A stretch of 64,000 nucleotides of DNA from Sporosarcina sp. BP05 (GTDB lineage: Bacteria; Bacillota; Bacilli; Bacillales_A; Planococcaceae), in the NCBI RefSeq assembly GCF_014282005.1, contig NZ_JACFTD010000004.1, forward strand, positions 62,001 through 126,000, in the 5' to 3' direction. The notes under the pieces were generated by a model. That model made no database searches. It was not told the origin of the DNA and saw nothing but the letters and a program-made list of their open reading frames with translations. Within the stretch, counting starts at the first letter, position 1. Each line of letters starts with the position of its first letter. Below, piece after piece: positions 26,108 through 34,984 of this stretch. The position numbers and the translations under genes are program-made.

Positions 26108-27346
26108 CTAAAAGATGAACTTGGATGAACTCAGCCTTGTTTTGATTTCAGTGATTATTCGTTGTTCTTCCTTCACCCCTTTTGCTTGAAACGTAACCGA
26201 AAATCGCACATAGTTTCCGGCATCATCCCACGGAACGCTGGATATTAAATGTTCACGTAATAAATAGTGGCTAAACTCTTCCGCAGACTGAAATTGAGGA
26301 CCGCTTGCAACCGCTTTTGGTATCTTCGTATATAAGAAAAATGATCCGTTCGGTTTTTTAACAGTAAAACCGCACTCACTTAATGCTTTCGCCAAAAGAT
26401 CATGACGCCGTGAATACTTCATAGCGGTAAGTTCTGTGATTTCTGGATGAGAAAGGGCGTATGCCGCTGCTTTTTGTATGGCGATAAATTGACCAGAATC
26501 AACGGTGTCCTTCACTGTCTTAAACGCTTTGACAAGTTGCGAATTACCTGCCACAAACCCAATGCGCCAGCCAGTCATATTGAATGATTTCGATAAAGAA
26601 TGAAGCTCTATTCCAACCTCCTTTGCCCCGGGGACAGAAAGAAAGCTAAGCGGCTTTTCATCATCGAAAACAAGAGCGGCATAAGAGGCATCATGCACAA
26701 CAATCAATTGGTTTTTCTTTGCAAATTGAACGACTTCCTCAAAGAATTTCGCATTTGCTACAGCTCCTGTTGGGTTGTTTGGATAATTCAAGTAAAGTAG
26801 CTTCGCTTTCCTTAGAATACCTTCACCCAATGAATGTAGTTTTGGCAGAAATGAATTTCCCTCCAATAGCGGCAGATGAACAACTTCTCCTCCGTAGTAT
26901 CCAGTGTGAGTGCCTAAAATAGGATAACAGGGCGATGGCATCAGTGTAATATCGCCAGGATTGATGAAAGCTGCAGGAAGCATCGCCAAGGCCGACTTTA
27001 CCCCGATCAAATGGTTGATCTCTGTTTCTGCGTCAAGATCATCCACTCCAAATACATGTTTCATATATTTGGCAGCAGCATGCTTCAGCTCAACTATCCC
27101 ATTATCCGCATACATGCGATTTTCAGGTTTCTTTGCTTCTTCTGCCAATACTCTCACGACTGCTTCATCTGCCATTTCATCTGGCTCACCAATGCCAAGA
27201 TCGATTAATTCCATGTGAGGGTTTGCCAGCAATGCCTCTTTTTTTACTCTCTTTATATTTTCGAATTTATAGATTTCCTCCTTTAAGCCAAACTGCGGAC
27301 CACCTAAACGGTCTGCGAACAATTGTTGTATATATTTAGTTGACAT
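26108..27346 (-). CDS. dapL: LL-diaminopimelate aminotransferase
   Basis: 412 residues. A fold-type I PLP enzyme with the PLP lysine at 253 in SLSKSFNMTGWRIGF, substrate stretches LIDLGIGEPDEMADEAVV and YADNGIVELKHAA, and LYLNYPNNPTGAV. These match the DapL group that converts tetrahydrodipicolinate directly to LL-DAP with glutamate, not the N-acetyl route enzyme PatA usual in Bacillales. The start is ATG 27346, seven bases after GGAGG; the in-frame ATG at 27352 and TTG at 27361 crowd or overlap that site. It is the first gene of dapL-dapF-glnA-asnO. Confidence 0.85.
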   Translation of the reverse strand: MSTKYIQQLFADRLGGPQFGLKEEIYKFENIKRVKKEALLANPHMELIDLGIGEPDEMADEAVVRVLAEEAKKPENRMYADNGIVELKHAAAKYMKHVFGVDDLDAETEINHLIGVKSALAMLPAAFINPGDITLMPSPCYPILGTHTGYYGGEVVHLPLLEGNSFLPKLHSLGEGILRKAKLLYLNYPNNPTGAVANAKFFEEVVQFAKKNQLIVVHDASYAALVFDDEKPLSFLSVPGAKEVGIELHSLSKSFNMTGWRIGFVAGNSQLVKAFKTVKDTVDSGQFIAIQKAAAYALSHPEITELTAMKYSRRHDLLAKALSECGFTVKKPNGSFFLYTKIPKAVASGPQFQSAEEFSHYLLREHLISSVPWDDAGNYVRFSVTFQAKGVKEEQRIITEIKTRLSSSKFIF

Positions 27347-27745
27347 ATCCATTCCTCCCAAACATTAAGGCCATCTAGCTCATGGTGGACTCATTGAATA
27401 CAATGACCCCCCTCCTTACCTTCTTGAATCGCCCAACCTAACTCTGGATCCGCTCTTCTCTAGCTACGATGGGTGAAATTTTCAAACACGTTCATGGTTT
27501 GATTGATGATTGTATTGGATTTATCTCCCTTTCTAATCGCCAGCATCGCAACTCTGCAAGCAGCATGTTAAAACTGACGCTCGCACATTCTCGTTTTTTG
27601 TTATCCACATCTTTTCCATTTGAAACCTTCCTTCACTGCTTAAATTCATTTTCTACTTTTATAATATCGATTTTAATACGGAATTGACTTAGACTCATTG
27701 ATCAAACATTTGCACTTTTAAATTGGTAATACAGTAAATTCGCAA
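27347..27745 (-). other. Leader region of the dapL operon
   Basis: About 400 bases between the AraC terminator and dapL. On the minus strand it holds a 28-codon peptide frame with a strong ribosome site (27533-27619), then AAAGGGAG and a further AAGGAGGGGGG about 55 bases before dapL. I checked by eye for T-box and lysine riboswitch consensus and found neither. A promoter should lie at about 27640-27700 (AT-rich), but I cannot assign the boxes. Confidence 0.5.
27533..27619 (-). CDS. Possible 28-residue Cys-containing leader peptide
   Basis: Frame MEKMWITKNENVRASV then LTCCLQSCDAGD, stop TAG. AAGGAAGG lies six bases before the ATG, an excellent ribosome site. It sits in the leader of the dapL operon, on the same strand. 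It could be an attenuation peptide, a small secreted or modified peptide with a Cys-rich core, or a chance frame. No hydrophobic signal segment. No family recognised. Confidence 0.4.
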   Translation of the reverse strand: MEKMWITKNENVRASVLTCCLQSCDAGD

Positions 27746-27772
27746 TAAAAAAAACCAAGCATTAGAGCCTGG
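27746..27772 (-). terminator. Terminator of the AraC-type regulator gene
   Basis: Stem CCAGGC/GCTTGG (one G-T pair) around six bases, then eight T on the minus strand. It starts six bases after the regulator stop and separates it from the dapL operon. Confidence 0.85.
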
Positions 27773-27777
27773 CGAGT

Positions 27778-28566
27778 TTAACGAATTTCTGAAGGGTTTG
27801 TACCTGTATACTTTTTAAATTGTCTGCTAAAAAAATGGAGATCGCTGTATCCAAGGACACACGCAGCTTCTGTAACGGTCAACCCTGAATAACGGAGTAA
27901 ATGTTCCGCTCGTTCAATGCGCGAACGAATAATATATGATCTAACCGTATGGCCAATTATTTGTTTAAACTTAAGGGAAAAATATCTTGGAGAAAGATTG
28001 GCTCTGGCTGCTAAACTTCCAATTGAATGTTGTTCACTGGGATGTTGCTGAATATAGTTAGCTATTTCCCGAACAGTTTCCAGCAAACTGTTGCTCGTAT
28101 TTGCAATTTGCTCTATCTTTTCTTCCGCTTCTCTCAATAGGTGAATCATTAATTGCTTTAAGATGAGCTTTGCCTCTATTTCCATTCCAAATGATTTTAC
28201 TAATAACAAGCGAACGTATCGAGTTAAGAGTGATTCAAAGCTGATAGTATTTTCGACTAGCCGATGAGAGGTAGGGACTAATTGTGGTGTTTCAGTTAAG
28301 TCAAAATGAATGTAGGTTAATACTAGGGGGTTTTGGGGATCATGAGTGGCTGTTGTTACGTCTCCATGTTTAAAAAGAAAACAGTGACCTTTTTGTAATT
28401 CGTATGCCTTTCCGTTTAATACTAGTGTTCCTTCCCCGCTCCAAACATAAAATAAATCATAATTAGGGAACGGTTTATCCCGTTTTTTCCATTGCCAGGT
28501 CGGCTCACAATGAATAGTGGCAAATACCTGTTTCAAAATAAATTGTTCTGGATTCAAATCTAACAT
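27778..28566 (-). CDS. AraC family transcriptional regulator with cupin sensor domain
   Basis: 262 residues. The N-terminal cupin-like ligand domain (about 20-110) shows FYVWSGEGTLVLNGKAYEL and GHCFLFKHGD. The C-terminal double helix-turn-helix (about 165-260) carries ISGSLAA-type start ANLSPRYFSLKFKQIIG and the signature VLGYSDLHFFSRQFKKYTG then TNPSEIR. It is upstream of the dapL-dapF-glnA-asnO operon on the same strand, with its own terminator. Regulation of that operon is a reasonable guess from position alone. Confidence 0.88.
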   Translation of the reverse strand: MLDLNPEQFILKQVFATIHCEPTWQWKKRDKPFPNYDLFYVWSGEGTLVLNGKAYELQKGHCFLFKHGDVTTATHDPQNPLVLTYIHFDLTETPQLVPTSHRLVENTISFESLLTRYVRLLLVKSFGMEIEAKLILKQLMIHLLREAEEKIEQIANTSNSLLETVREIANYIQQHPSEQHSIGSLAARANLSPRYFSLKFKQIIGHTVRSYIIRSRIERAEHLLRYSGLTVTEAACVLGYSDLHFFSRQFKKYTGTNPSEIR

Positions 28567-29252
28567 GCAGCACCTCCTTATTTTCCTGCAAACCTTTTTA
28601 AGAAAATTATTACTAATACTATCTACTGTCTACGATGAATCCTATGTAACCATATTCGATAAAACTTGCTGAAATTCCTATCTTTTAAAGATTTTAATAT
28701 AGTAATAAAAGAGTAGAAGTCCACCCAATACGAATAATCCATAATTCACCTTACACTCGCAGCATCAATGTAGAAAACGGAAATTAGGAATAATCACCTC
28801 CAATACAACCTGTTTTAAATCGGGCCAGATTTATTTACTGTGACCCGCTTATACTGATGAGTTTGGAGTACTGATTGCGGATAAATAAATGGGATTTCTA
28901 GGTTCAACGCCCCTTATGTGAAATAGTCGATGCTGGTTTGTAAAAAGGCAGTTGTTAAGTATTGCGTACACCATCTCATTCATTGATCAACAAGTGGTTC
29001 CATGTTCCCTTTTTTTATGATAGTAACAAGCATCACACAAATAATGATCAATAGTCCGTATACATCAAGTTTTCCCAGTAATCGAATAGGGGTCATTCAA
29101 TCCAAAGCAACTGTTCACGAACGCCATGTGTTTTATTCAGTTATTTGCTGATTACTTTGATTAATCATCACATGTGGTAAAAAAACCATATAAATGTTTA
29201 TTTATTACTAAAGTGTGAAAATAGTTAAGCTCTAAAGATTCTTGAATTGAAT
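28567..29252. other. Non-coding spacer
   Basis: About 690 AT-rich bases between the AraC gene and the MFS terminator. A minus-strand frame near 28680-28750 reads NYGLFVLGGLLLFYYYIKIF but lacks a ribosome site. I see no other feature. Confidence 0.4.
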
Positions 29253-29293
29253 AAACCCCACAGAGAAAATAGTTCAACTCTGTGGGGTTTTCA
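29253..29293 (-). terminator. Terminator of the MFS gene
   Basis: Perfect 13-bp stem, AAACCCCACAGAG with CTCTGTGGGGTTT, around a 12-base loop. It lies 15 bases beyond the stop of the MFS gene. Confidence 0.8.
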
Positions 29294-29307
29294 ATATAAT
29301 TTATACA

Positions 29308-30507
29308 TTAATCTTCACGCACTTTTTTATCCCCGATCATAAACGTCAGGATGAACATCATCACATACAGCGACATGATAATGCCAAACGTATAATGATG
29401 GTTCGCCGTCCCATCGTAAACAACCGCAATCACAAGTGGCAATAATCCCCCAATGATGAAGCCGCCTGTTTGCATCATTGCAGTCCAAGAACTTGCTTCC
29501 TCGGCAGTCTTTGTCTCGTCAAGTGGCAGGAGAAGTGCAATGGGGAATAAACCGCCTAGCGGAATGCCCATGATGAATGCGCCTGCCCACATGAGTGGAT
29601 GGATCCCCGTCCAGAACAGCACGACCGCGAGCATTCCTGCAATGAGCATTAGCAATAGCCAAAACTTTCGTGCTGGAAAACGCTCCATCAGCAACGGTAG
29701 GAGTATGTTTAAAAATATTTGGACCGTCGTCATGATACTAAGGAGCGTTCCAGCCTGCAACAATGTCATTCCCGCGGAAATCGCAATGGGCGCAAGCCAT
29801 GTAATAATTGAAAAGAAAGCAGATGACTGCAAACCAAAGAATAGTAAGAACAGCCATGCCTTCCGTGTTTTCCACGGGGATTTCCTCTTTTTCTGTTCAC
29901 CCTTCACGGCAACGGAACTGAGTTGTCGTACTTCTATGTTCCCTTTCATTGCTAAAAACCATGCTACTAGACCGAGAAGCGCCAGCACGGACCAAATACT
30001 AAGTGCAAACAAGTATGATCCTGTTCTATCAAAAAATACAGCGGTCAGTCCTGCACTAGCTGCAGACCCGACCCCCATCCCGAATGAATAGATGCCGATA
30101 ACGGATGCAGCACGGTCTGGAAAGTACTGTTTAATCATCGCAGAAAGAAGTGGCCCGATTACTGCGATAGCAATACCTATAAGGAATGCTGTTCCGATTA
30201 GAATTAGAAAACTGGAAATGAATCCCCGTAAAGCCGTCATTAGTCCTATTAGAATTAGCATCGCGTAGATTGTACGCTTCAATCCAAATTTCCGGTTCAA
30301 TACTGGAGCCATTGTGGCAAAAATGCCCATACAAATGACAGGAACCGCCGTCAATAGACTCACCTGTGCATTAGAAAGCGTCAACTGCTCACGGATTGTT
30401 TCAAGCATTGGGCCTATCGATGTGATGGCTGGCCTCATATTAATGGATATCGCAAAAATCGCGAAAATAATAAAAAACGCATTTTGTTTAGTTACTTTTT
30501 CAGGCAT
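29308..30507 (-). CDS. MFS transporter, CynX/NimT family
   Basis: 399 residues, twelve membrane helices. The family start is AISINMRPAITSIGPML (helix 1), followed by PVICMGIFATMAPVL and a central cytoplasmic loop at about 195-220 rich in K/R. Helix 7 contains FFGLQSSAFFSIITWLAPI, and the second half has GGLFPIALLLPLDE. This is the CynX/NimT (YycB-like) branch whose members move cyanate or 2-nitroimidazole; most substrates are unknown. It stands alone with its own terminator and is next to the IS scrap at 30571. Confidence 0.88.
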   Translation of the reverse strand: MPEKVTKQNAFFIIFAIFAISINMRPAITSIGPMLETIREQLTLSNAQVSLLTAVPVICMGIFATMAPVLNRKFGLKRTIYAMLILIGLMTALRGFISSFLILIGTAFLIGIAIAVIGPLLSAMIKQYFPDRAASVIGIYSFGMGVGSAASAGLTAVFFDRTGSYLFALSIWSVLALLGLVAWFLAMKGNIEVRQLSSVAVKGEQKKRKSPWKTRKAWLFLLFFGLQSSAFFSIITWLAPIAISAGMTLLQAGTLLSIMTTVQIFLNILLPLLMERFPARKFWLLLMLIAGMLAVVLFWTGIHPLMWAGAFIMGIPLGGLFPIALLLPLDETKTAEEASSWTAMMQTGGFIIGGLLPLVIAVVYDGTANHHYTFGIIMSLYVMMFILTFMIGDKKVRED

Positions 30508-30570
30508 ATACTCGTTCCTTTCCTTCTATAAAACAAATGGCTCTGGGCGTTCATTGGTGAGGGTAACTCT

Positions 30571-30789
30571 GGTCGTCCCCCTAAAACGGACAAAAAAAGA
30601 CTGAATTTGAGCTTCATCTCCCTTTGAATAATTATGCACAAACCAAAATTGATTTACTTGCCTTCCGTAACTGCTTTAACGAGGGCGGAAGTAAAAAACA
30701 TTTGGGTTATAAGACACTCAAAGCCTTTTAGGAAGCACACTGGAAGTTTGAAATCTAGCATTTTTCGATGTCCGAAATAAGGGGTGGCC
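30571..30789 (+). mobile_element. Internally deleted IS3-type element remnant (copy 1)
   Basis: Left end GGTCGTCCCCCTAAAACGGA and right end TGTCCGAAATAAGGGGTGGC form imperfect inverted repeats. The 180-base core matches the transposase tail seen at 44840-44985 (TGAATTTGAGCTTCAT, CCCTTTGAATAATTATGCAC and ACTTGCCTTCCG), with frameshifts. It is in the same orientation as copy 2 at 44618. No functional transposase remains. Confidence 0.75.
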
Positions 30790-30883
30790 AAACCATGTAC
30801 AATAAAAGTTTCCATTTCCGAAAAAAACCCGACACAAAAAATGAAAGAGTGAAGGTCAAATCCCCTTCACTCAACATCTCTAA

Positions 30884-32107
30884 TCAATTATATGATATAA
30901 GCTCACCATTCACCATTACGAGCCTATCAGTTGGTTTACGCGCGACCACTTCAGCAGAAGATGCTGCATTAAAGAAAACGAAATCAGCTGCATCTTGTAC
31001 TTTAGGCCAAACTTGTTTTCCTTCTTGACCCAAAGGAGTAATACCGCCTGTCACCCATTTTAACGAATTCCGTAGTGAGCGCTCATCAATTTTTCGAGTG
31101 AGTTCACAAAAACGAGTTGCTTTTTCTAATACATCTCCTGTTCCGTATGGGCTCCATGAATCATAAAATCCATCACAGCCAAAGTGGACAGGTACTCCAT
31201 ATCCGTCCAAAAGATCGATAGGCGGAATAATTCTGCCTTGATTGATAGGTATAGTGGACATGATTGCGACTCGTTGCTCAGCTAGGCGCTTAGCAATCAC
31301 TTCTTGTTGGGATACAGGTACATCGCCCAAGCAGAATGAATGGCTCAATGCTGTCCTACCTCTATAATTTGCATCTTCCACTATATCAATCCACTTATCA
31401 GCCGTGTAATACCCGACAACCCCCCCGTCATGTAAATGAATATCCACATCTGCGTTAAACTCCACTGCAATATCCATCACTTCATAGAGTGACTTTTCGA
31501 TTGCACCATCAATTCCTGCGGGATCTAGTCCGCCAACCATTGTTGCACCACTGCGCATCGCTTCCCGCATAAGAGCCGGGACTTGATCGCGAAGGAGGCC
31601 GTGCTGAGGAAATGCGATTACCTCGGCAGTAACTTTACCTTCAAAATCTTTTAGTGCCTCAAGAACACCTTCTAAGTTCTTCAATCCTATATAGGGATCA
31701 ATATTTACATGTGTCCGAATATGTGTTGAACCGTTTCTCAATAATGTTTGAATCATTTTCGTTGCACGTTGCTTTGCCGTCGTCGACAATTCAACTAATT
31801 CTTTTGCTTCAAACGAAAGACGCTCCGCCAAATTGGAAACTGGAATACACGCTTTCCAATCTAGGCTTAAGTAGGTTTTATCCAAATGATTATGCATTTC
31901 TTTAAATGTCGGAACCGCAAGTTTCCCTTTCAAATCGAGCACGGCAATATTATTTGGAACAGCGTCAATAGCTTTCATTATTTCAACAATCTTCCCATCT
32001 TCTATTTTCAAATGGAAAAGTGCTGTGACTGTTTCGACAGATCCGTTATCGTTTACTCTATCGCCTATCTCCAGTTTGACGTTTGTCAACAATTTTACTT
32101 CTGTCAT
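30884..32107 (-). CDS. Cytosine deaminase-like amidohydrolase (second gene of pair)
   Basis: 407 residues, Amidohydro_3/cytosine deaminase-like TIM barrel. Metal-site residues: MHNHLD (His72, His74), DIHLHDGG (His224, Asp227), SHSF (His256) and CDGFYDSW (Asp312, Asp316). In Escherichia coli CodA the third position after the equivalent His is the proton-shuttle Glu; here it is Asp, so cytosine may not be the substrate. A long conserved AEVIAFPQHGLLRDQVPAL lies at 161-179. It overlaps its paralogue upstream by four bases (ATGA). Hydrolytic deamination or ring opening of an N-heterocycle is inferred from the family. Confidence 0.82.
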   Translation of the reverse strand: MTEVKLLTNVKLEIGDRVNDNGSVETVTALFHLKIEDGKIVEIMKAIDAVPNNIAVLDLKGKLAVPTFKEMHNHLDKTYLSLDWKACIPVSNLAERLSFEAKELVELSTTAKQRATKMIQTLLRNGSTHIRTHVNIDPYIGLKNLEGVLEALKDFEGKVTAEVIAFPQHGLLRDQVPALMREAMRSGATMVGGLDPAGIDGAIEKSLYEVMDIAVEFNADVDIHLHDGGVVGYYTADKWIDIVEDANYRGRTALSHSFCLGDVPVSQQEVIAKRLAEQRVAIMSTIPINQGRIIPPIDLLDGYGVPVHFGCDGFYDSWSPYGTGDVLEKATRFCELTRKIDERSLRNSLKWVTGGITPLGQEGKQVWPKVQDAADFVFFNAASSAEVVARKPTDRLVMVNGELISYN

Positions 32108-33348
32108 TTGGCATCCTCCTTCACATGCTCATTATTGCTTACATGAACGATGCGTCCATTTGATATTACGTGCGTAATTGGACGTCTTCTTGCAATCGCA
32201 TGAGAAGAACATTCCGCATCTAACAGAATCATATTAGCATTATCGCCTTTTTGTGGCCATACCCTTTTCCCTAAATCATCCAAAGGCATAATTCCACCGG
32301 ACGCGTACTTCCAACAACGATTTAACGAATACTCATCTATGAACTTGAAACGCTCTGCTAGAATACATAATTTATCCACAGTATCCCCAGTTCCAAATGG
32401 AGACCAATGATCTGTCAAACTATCATGGCCAAGTGACACAGGAACCCCATTGTCGTATAAGTAAGGAATTGGTATTGTAGGGCGATTAATCGGCACAGTC
32501 GAGGTAACATCAATTTTCGCTTCTGCTAGCGTAGCCGTAAGTTCCTCTAGTTCCTTGCCGTGTAAATCACCAAAAGCAATTGCATGGCTGATTGTGACTT
32601 GACCCACTTTACCTGCCTGTTTTGCCATTTCTGCAAGTTTGTAGAATTCAAATGCGCCTAATGAATTGGGATCATGTATGTGAATATCGATTCCTGTACC
32701 AGCTTGTACAGCGATATCCATTGTTGTTTCTAGTGAACGGTCAATATCCCTGTCAATTGTTGCAGGGTCGACCCCACCTACCAAAGTGGCACCCATCTTC
32801 ATAGCTTCACGCATAAGCGGTGCCACTTTTGAACGCAGGAGCCCGTGCTGTGGAAATGCTACGATGTCATAGGTAACTTGATCTTCAAAGTTCTTGAAAG
32901 CCTGTCGTGTAATTTCAATATGCTTCGTTCCGATTTGAGGATCGACATTGCAGTGTGAACGAATATGTGTATGCCCTTGTGACAGAAGCCACCCAATCAT
33001 CTTTTCAGCACGTTCTTGAGCTGTATCTAATTGTGCAGGTAACAGGAGTTGCTCTTCTTCAATTCTTGTTATTATTCCATTGGTAATCGGCGTACATGCT
33101 TTCCACGGACCCCCGAAATATGTTTTGTCTACATGGATATGCATTTCACGAAACGCTGGCATAAGTAATTTGCCGCCTGCATCCACTACTTCATCATTGC
33201 TCTCCGGTTTCAATCCCTTGCCAATTTCAACAACTTTTCCATCTTCAATTAATACATCAAACAACTCTGTTTCTGTACAAATTACACGCGACCCCTCATA
33301 TAAAAAACCTGTTTCTAACCTAACGTCTTTCATTAATAATCTGACCAT
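32104..33348 (-). CDS. Cytosine deaminase-like amidohydrolase (first gene of pair)
   Basis: 414 residues, paralogue of the neighbouring 407-residue enzyme. Metal ligands: MHIHVDKTYFGG (His70, His72), DIHIHDPN (His223, Asp226), SHAIAFGD (His255) and GHDSLTDHW (Asp309, Asp313). Asp again replaces the CodA proton-shuttle Glu. The shared IVAFPQHGLLRSKVAPLMRE and the GTGD near 319-322 show a recent common origin. GGGAGGAG precedes the ATG at 33348. The solute-binding protein gene lies 61 bases upstream, so uptake and hydrolysis are probably co-expressed. Substrate unknown. Confidence 0.82.
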   Translation of the reverse strand: MVRLLMKDVRLETGFLYEGSRVICTETELFDVLIEDGKVVEIGKGLKPESNDEVVDAGGKLLMPAFREMHIHVDKTYFGGPWKACTPITNGIITRIEEEQLLLPAQLDTAQERAEKMIGWLLSQGHTHIRSHCNVDPQIGTKHIEITRQAFKNFEDQVTYDIVAFPQHGLLRSKVAPLMREAMKMGATLVGGVDPATIDRDIDRSLETTMDIAVQAGTGIDIHIHDPNSLGAFEFYKLAEMAKQAGKVGQVTISHAIAFGDLHGKELEELTATLAEAKIDVTSTVPINRPTIPIPYLYDNGVPVSLGHDSLTDHWSPFGTGDTVDKLCILAERFKFIDEYSLNRCWKYASGGIMPLDDLGKRVWPQKGDNANMILLDAECSSHAIARRRPITHVISNGRIVHVSNNEHVKEDAK

Positions 33349-33409
33349 GTGTTTCTCCTCCCTAATTGGAATAGAGTGGCTGTTCCTAAACAGCCCTCTC
33401 CATTAATTA

Positions 33410-34984
33410 TCATTTTACTTGAGCTTGCTGGATAATGAGATAGTTTGAAGCATCGAGTCTAAAGTTTTCGACATTATTATTATAAACTGCTAAGTGTTCA
33501 TAGTTACGGATTGGGACATAAACAGCGTCATCCATTTCGATTTGCATTGCTTCTTCATAGATGACTAACCTTTTTGCTGGATCTGTTTCTGTTCTGCCTT
33601 GTTCAATTAACTTATCCACTACAGGATTTTGATAATAGAAATGGTTCCCAGGTGGTCCGACGGATGCAGAGTGGAACAGGTTGTACTGATTATAGTCCCC
33701 ATCACCTGTAGCATTTCCCCATCCGCCGATGAACATTTGATGTTCTTTGCCATCAATTTGCTCGATGTACGAACCATATTCAAGGACTTCGATTTCAACT
33801 TCCACCCCGATACCCTTTAATTGGGATTGAATAACTTCAGCCATATTGATACGTTCTTTGCGGTCACTTGTCAGAAGTTTTACTTTGATGCCCTTTTCAA
33901 ATCCAGCCTCTTTCATGAGCGTTTTTGCTTTGTTCACATCGTACGGATACGCCTCAACATTTTTACTATAACCGAATACTTTCGGGCTCATAGCCACGTT
34001 TGCTAACGTACCTACATTGTTATAGACACCTTTGATAATAGCTTCACGTTCAATTGCATAGCTAACTGCCTGACGAACTTTCACATTATCAAACGGAGCC
34101 TTCGTCGTGTTAAATCCAACATATTCCACTGCTAATCCTTCTGTCCGAAATAGATTAAGTGTGTCAGAACTTTCGATACGGTCTATTTCAGTCACAGGCA
34201 CCTGATCGGAAATATGAGCTTCCCCACTCTCAACCATTGCGAGTCGAGTCGAATCTTCAGGGACAACTTTAAATTCAACCGCATCTACTTTTACTTTCTC
34301 TCCCCAATAATTCTCATTCTTTTTCAATGTAATCTGTTGACCGGATTTCCAAGAATCGAAAACAAATGGTCCTGTACCTACTGGATGAACTGCTAATTCA
34401 TCTGCCGTTTCTTTTATAGACTTAGGACTTAGAATGCTACCCTCGTTACTTGCCAAAATAGAAAGCAATGGCGCATAGGGTTCAGAAAGTTTCAATGTTA
34501 CATGTGTATCGTCTACTACGATGACCTCTGAAATCATTCCAAGTTTTTCACGTTGTGGAGAACCGGTTGCCGGATCCAATAAACGATCAAACGTCACTTT
34601 GACAGCCTCCGCATTGAATGGGGTACCATCATGGAATTTAACACCTTCACGTAGCGTGAAATCCCAAGTCAAATCATCTACCTGTTTCCACTCTTCTGCT
34701 AGTCTCGATTGAATTTCTCCGTCTTTATCGAAAGCAACTAGTGTTTCATACACTTTCCCATGCACTACATTTGCTGAAGGTATATCAGTAATGAAGTGTG
34801 GGTCAAGGCCTGTCGCATCAGACAAACGAACAATCTTCAAAACGCCTCCTTCTCCAATGGCGCTATCTGGTTCTGTACCTTTCTCTTTCTCCTTGTCACC
34901 TGTAGATCCCGTTGAACAAGCTTGTAATAGGAGAAGCAGCGCTGCAAGTACCATTACAATTGAAAACCCTTTGACTTTTTTCAT
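33410..34984 (-). CDS. Peptide/nickel-type ABC transporter solute-binding lipoprotein
   Basis: 524 residues. Signal peptide with lipobox LLQACST (Cys about 23), an acidic/lysine linker, then an SBP_bac_5 (DppA/OppA/GsiB-like) fold: GLDPHFITDIPSAN, LTWDFTLREGVKFHDGTPFN, VGTGPFVFDSWKSGQ and a C-terminal IGGWGNATGDGDYN. It delivers substrate to the permeases encoded divergently at 35182-39046. A full-length paralogue lies at 42771-44324. Peptides, glutathione or nickel are usual ligands, but the neighbouring deaminases suggest a nitrogenous heterocycle conjugate. Confidence 0.88.
   Translation of the reverse strand: MKKVKGFSIVMVLAALLLLLQACSTGSTGDKEKEKGTEPDSAIGEGGVLKIVRLSDATGLDPHFITDIPSANVVHGKVYETLVAFDKDGEIQSRLAEEWKQVDDLTWDFTLREGVKFHDGTPFNAEAVKVTFDRLLDPATGSPQREKLGMISEVIVVDDTHVTLKLSEPYAPLLSILASNEGSILSPKSIKETADELAVHPVGTGPFVFDSWKSGQQITLKKNENYWGEKVKVDAVEFKVVPEDSTRLAMVESGEAHISDQVPVTEIDRIESSDTLNLFRTEGLAVEYVGFNTTKAPFDNVKVRQAVSYAIEREAIIKGVYNNVGTLANVAMSPKVFGYSKNVEAYPYDVNKAKTLMKEAGFEKGIKVKLLTSDRKERINMAEVIQSQLKGIGVEVEIEVLEYGSYIEQIDGKEHQMFIGGWGNATGDGDYNQYNLFHSASVGPPGNHFYYQNPVVDKLIEQGRTETDPAKRLVIYEEAMQIEMDDAVYVPIRNYEHLAVYNNNVENFRLDASNYLIIQQAQVK

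Noticed and set aside
27601-27609. Consensus DnaA box TTATCCACA
   Set aside because: Single copy, no cluster, and no dnaA/dnaN context; a chance match inside the dapL leader.
27347-27745. T-box or lysine riboswitch upstream of dapL
   Set aside because: No TGGNACCGCG antiterminator sequence and no L-box core found by eye; the leader is reported only as unexplained.
29453-30091. 212-codon plus-strand frame
   Set aside because: Lies wholly opposite the MFS transporter gene; membrane-protein antisense frames are often open. Composition is unnatural.
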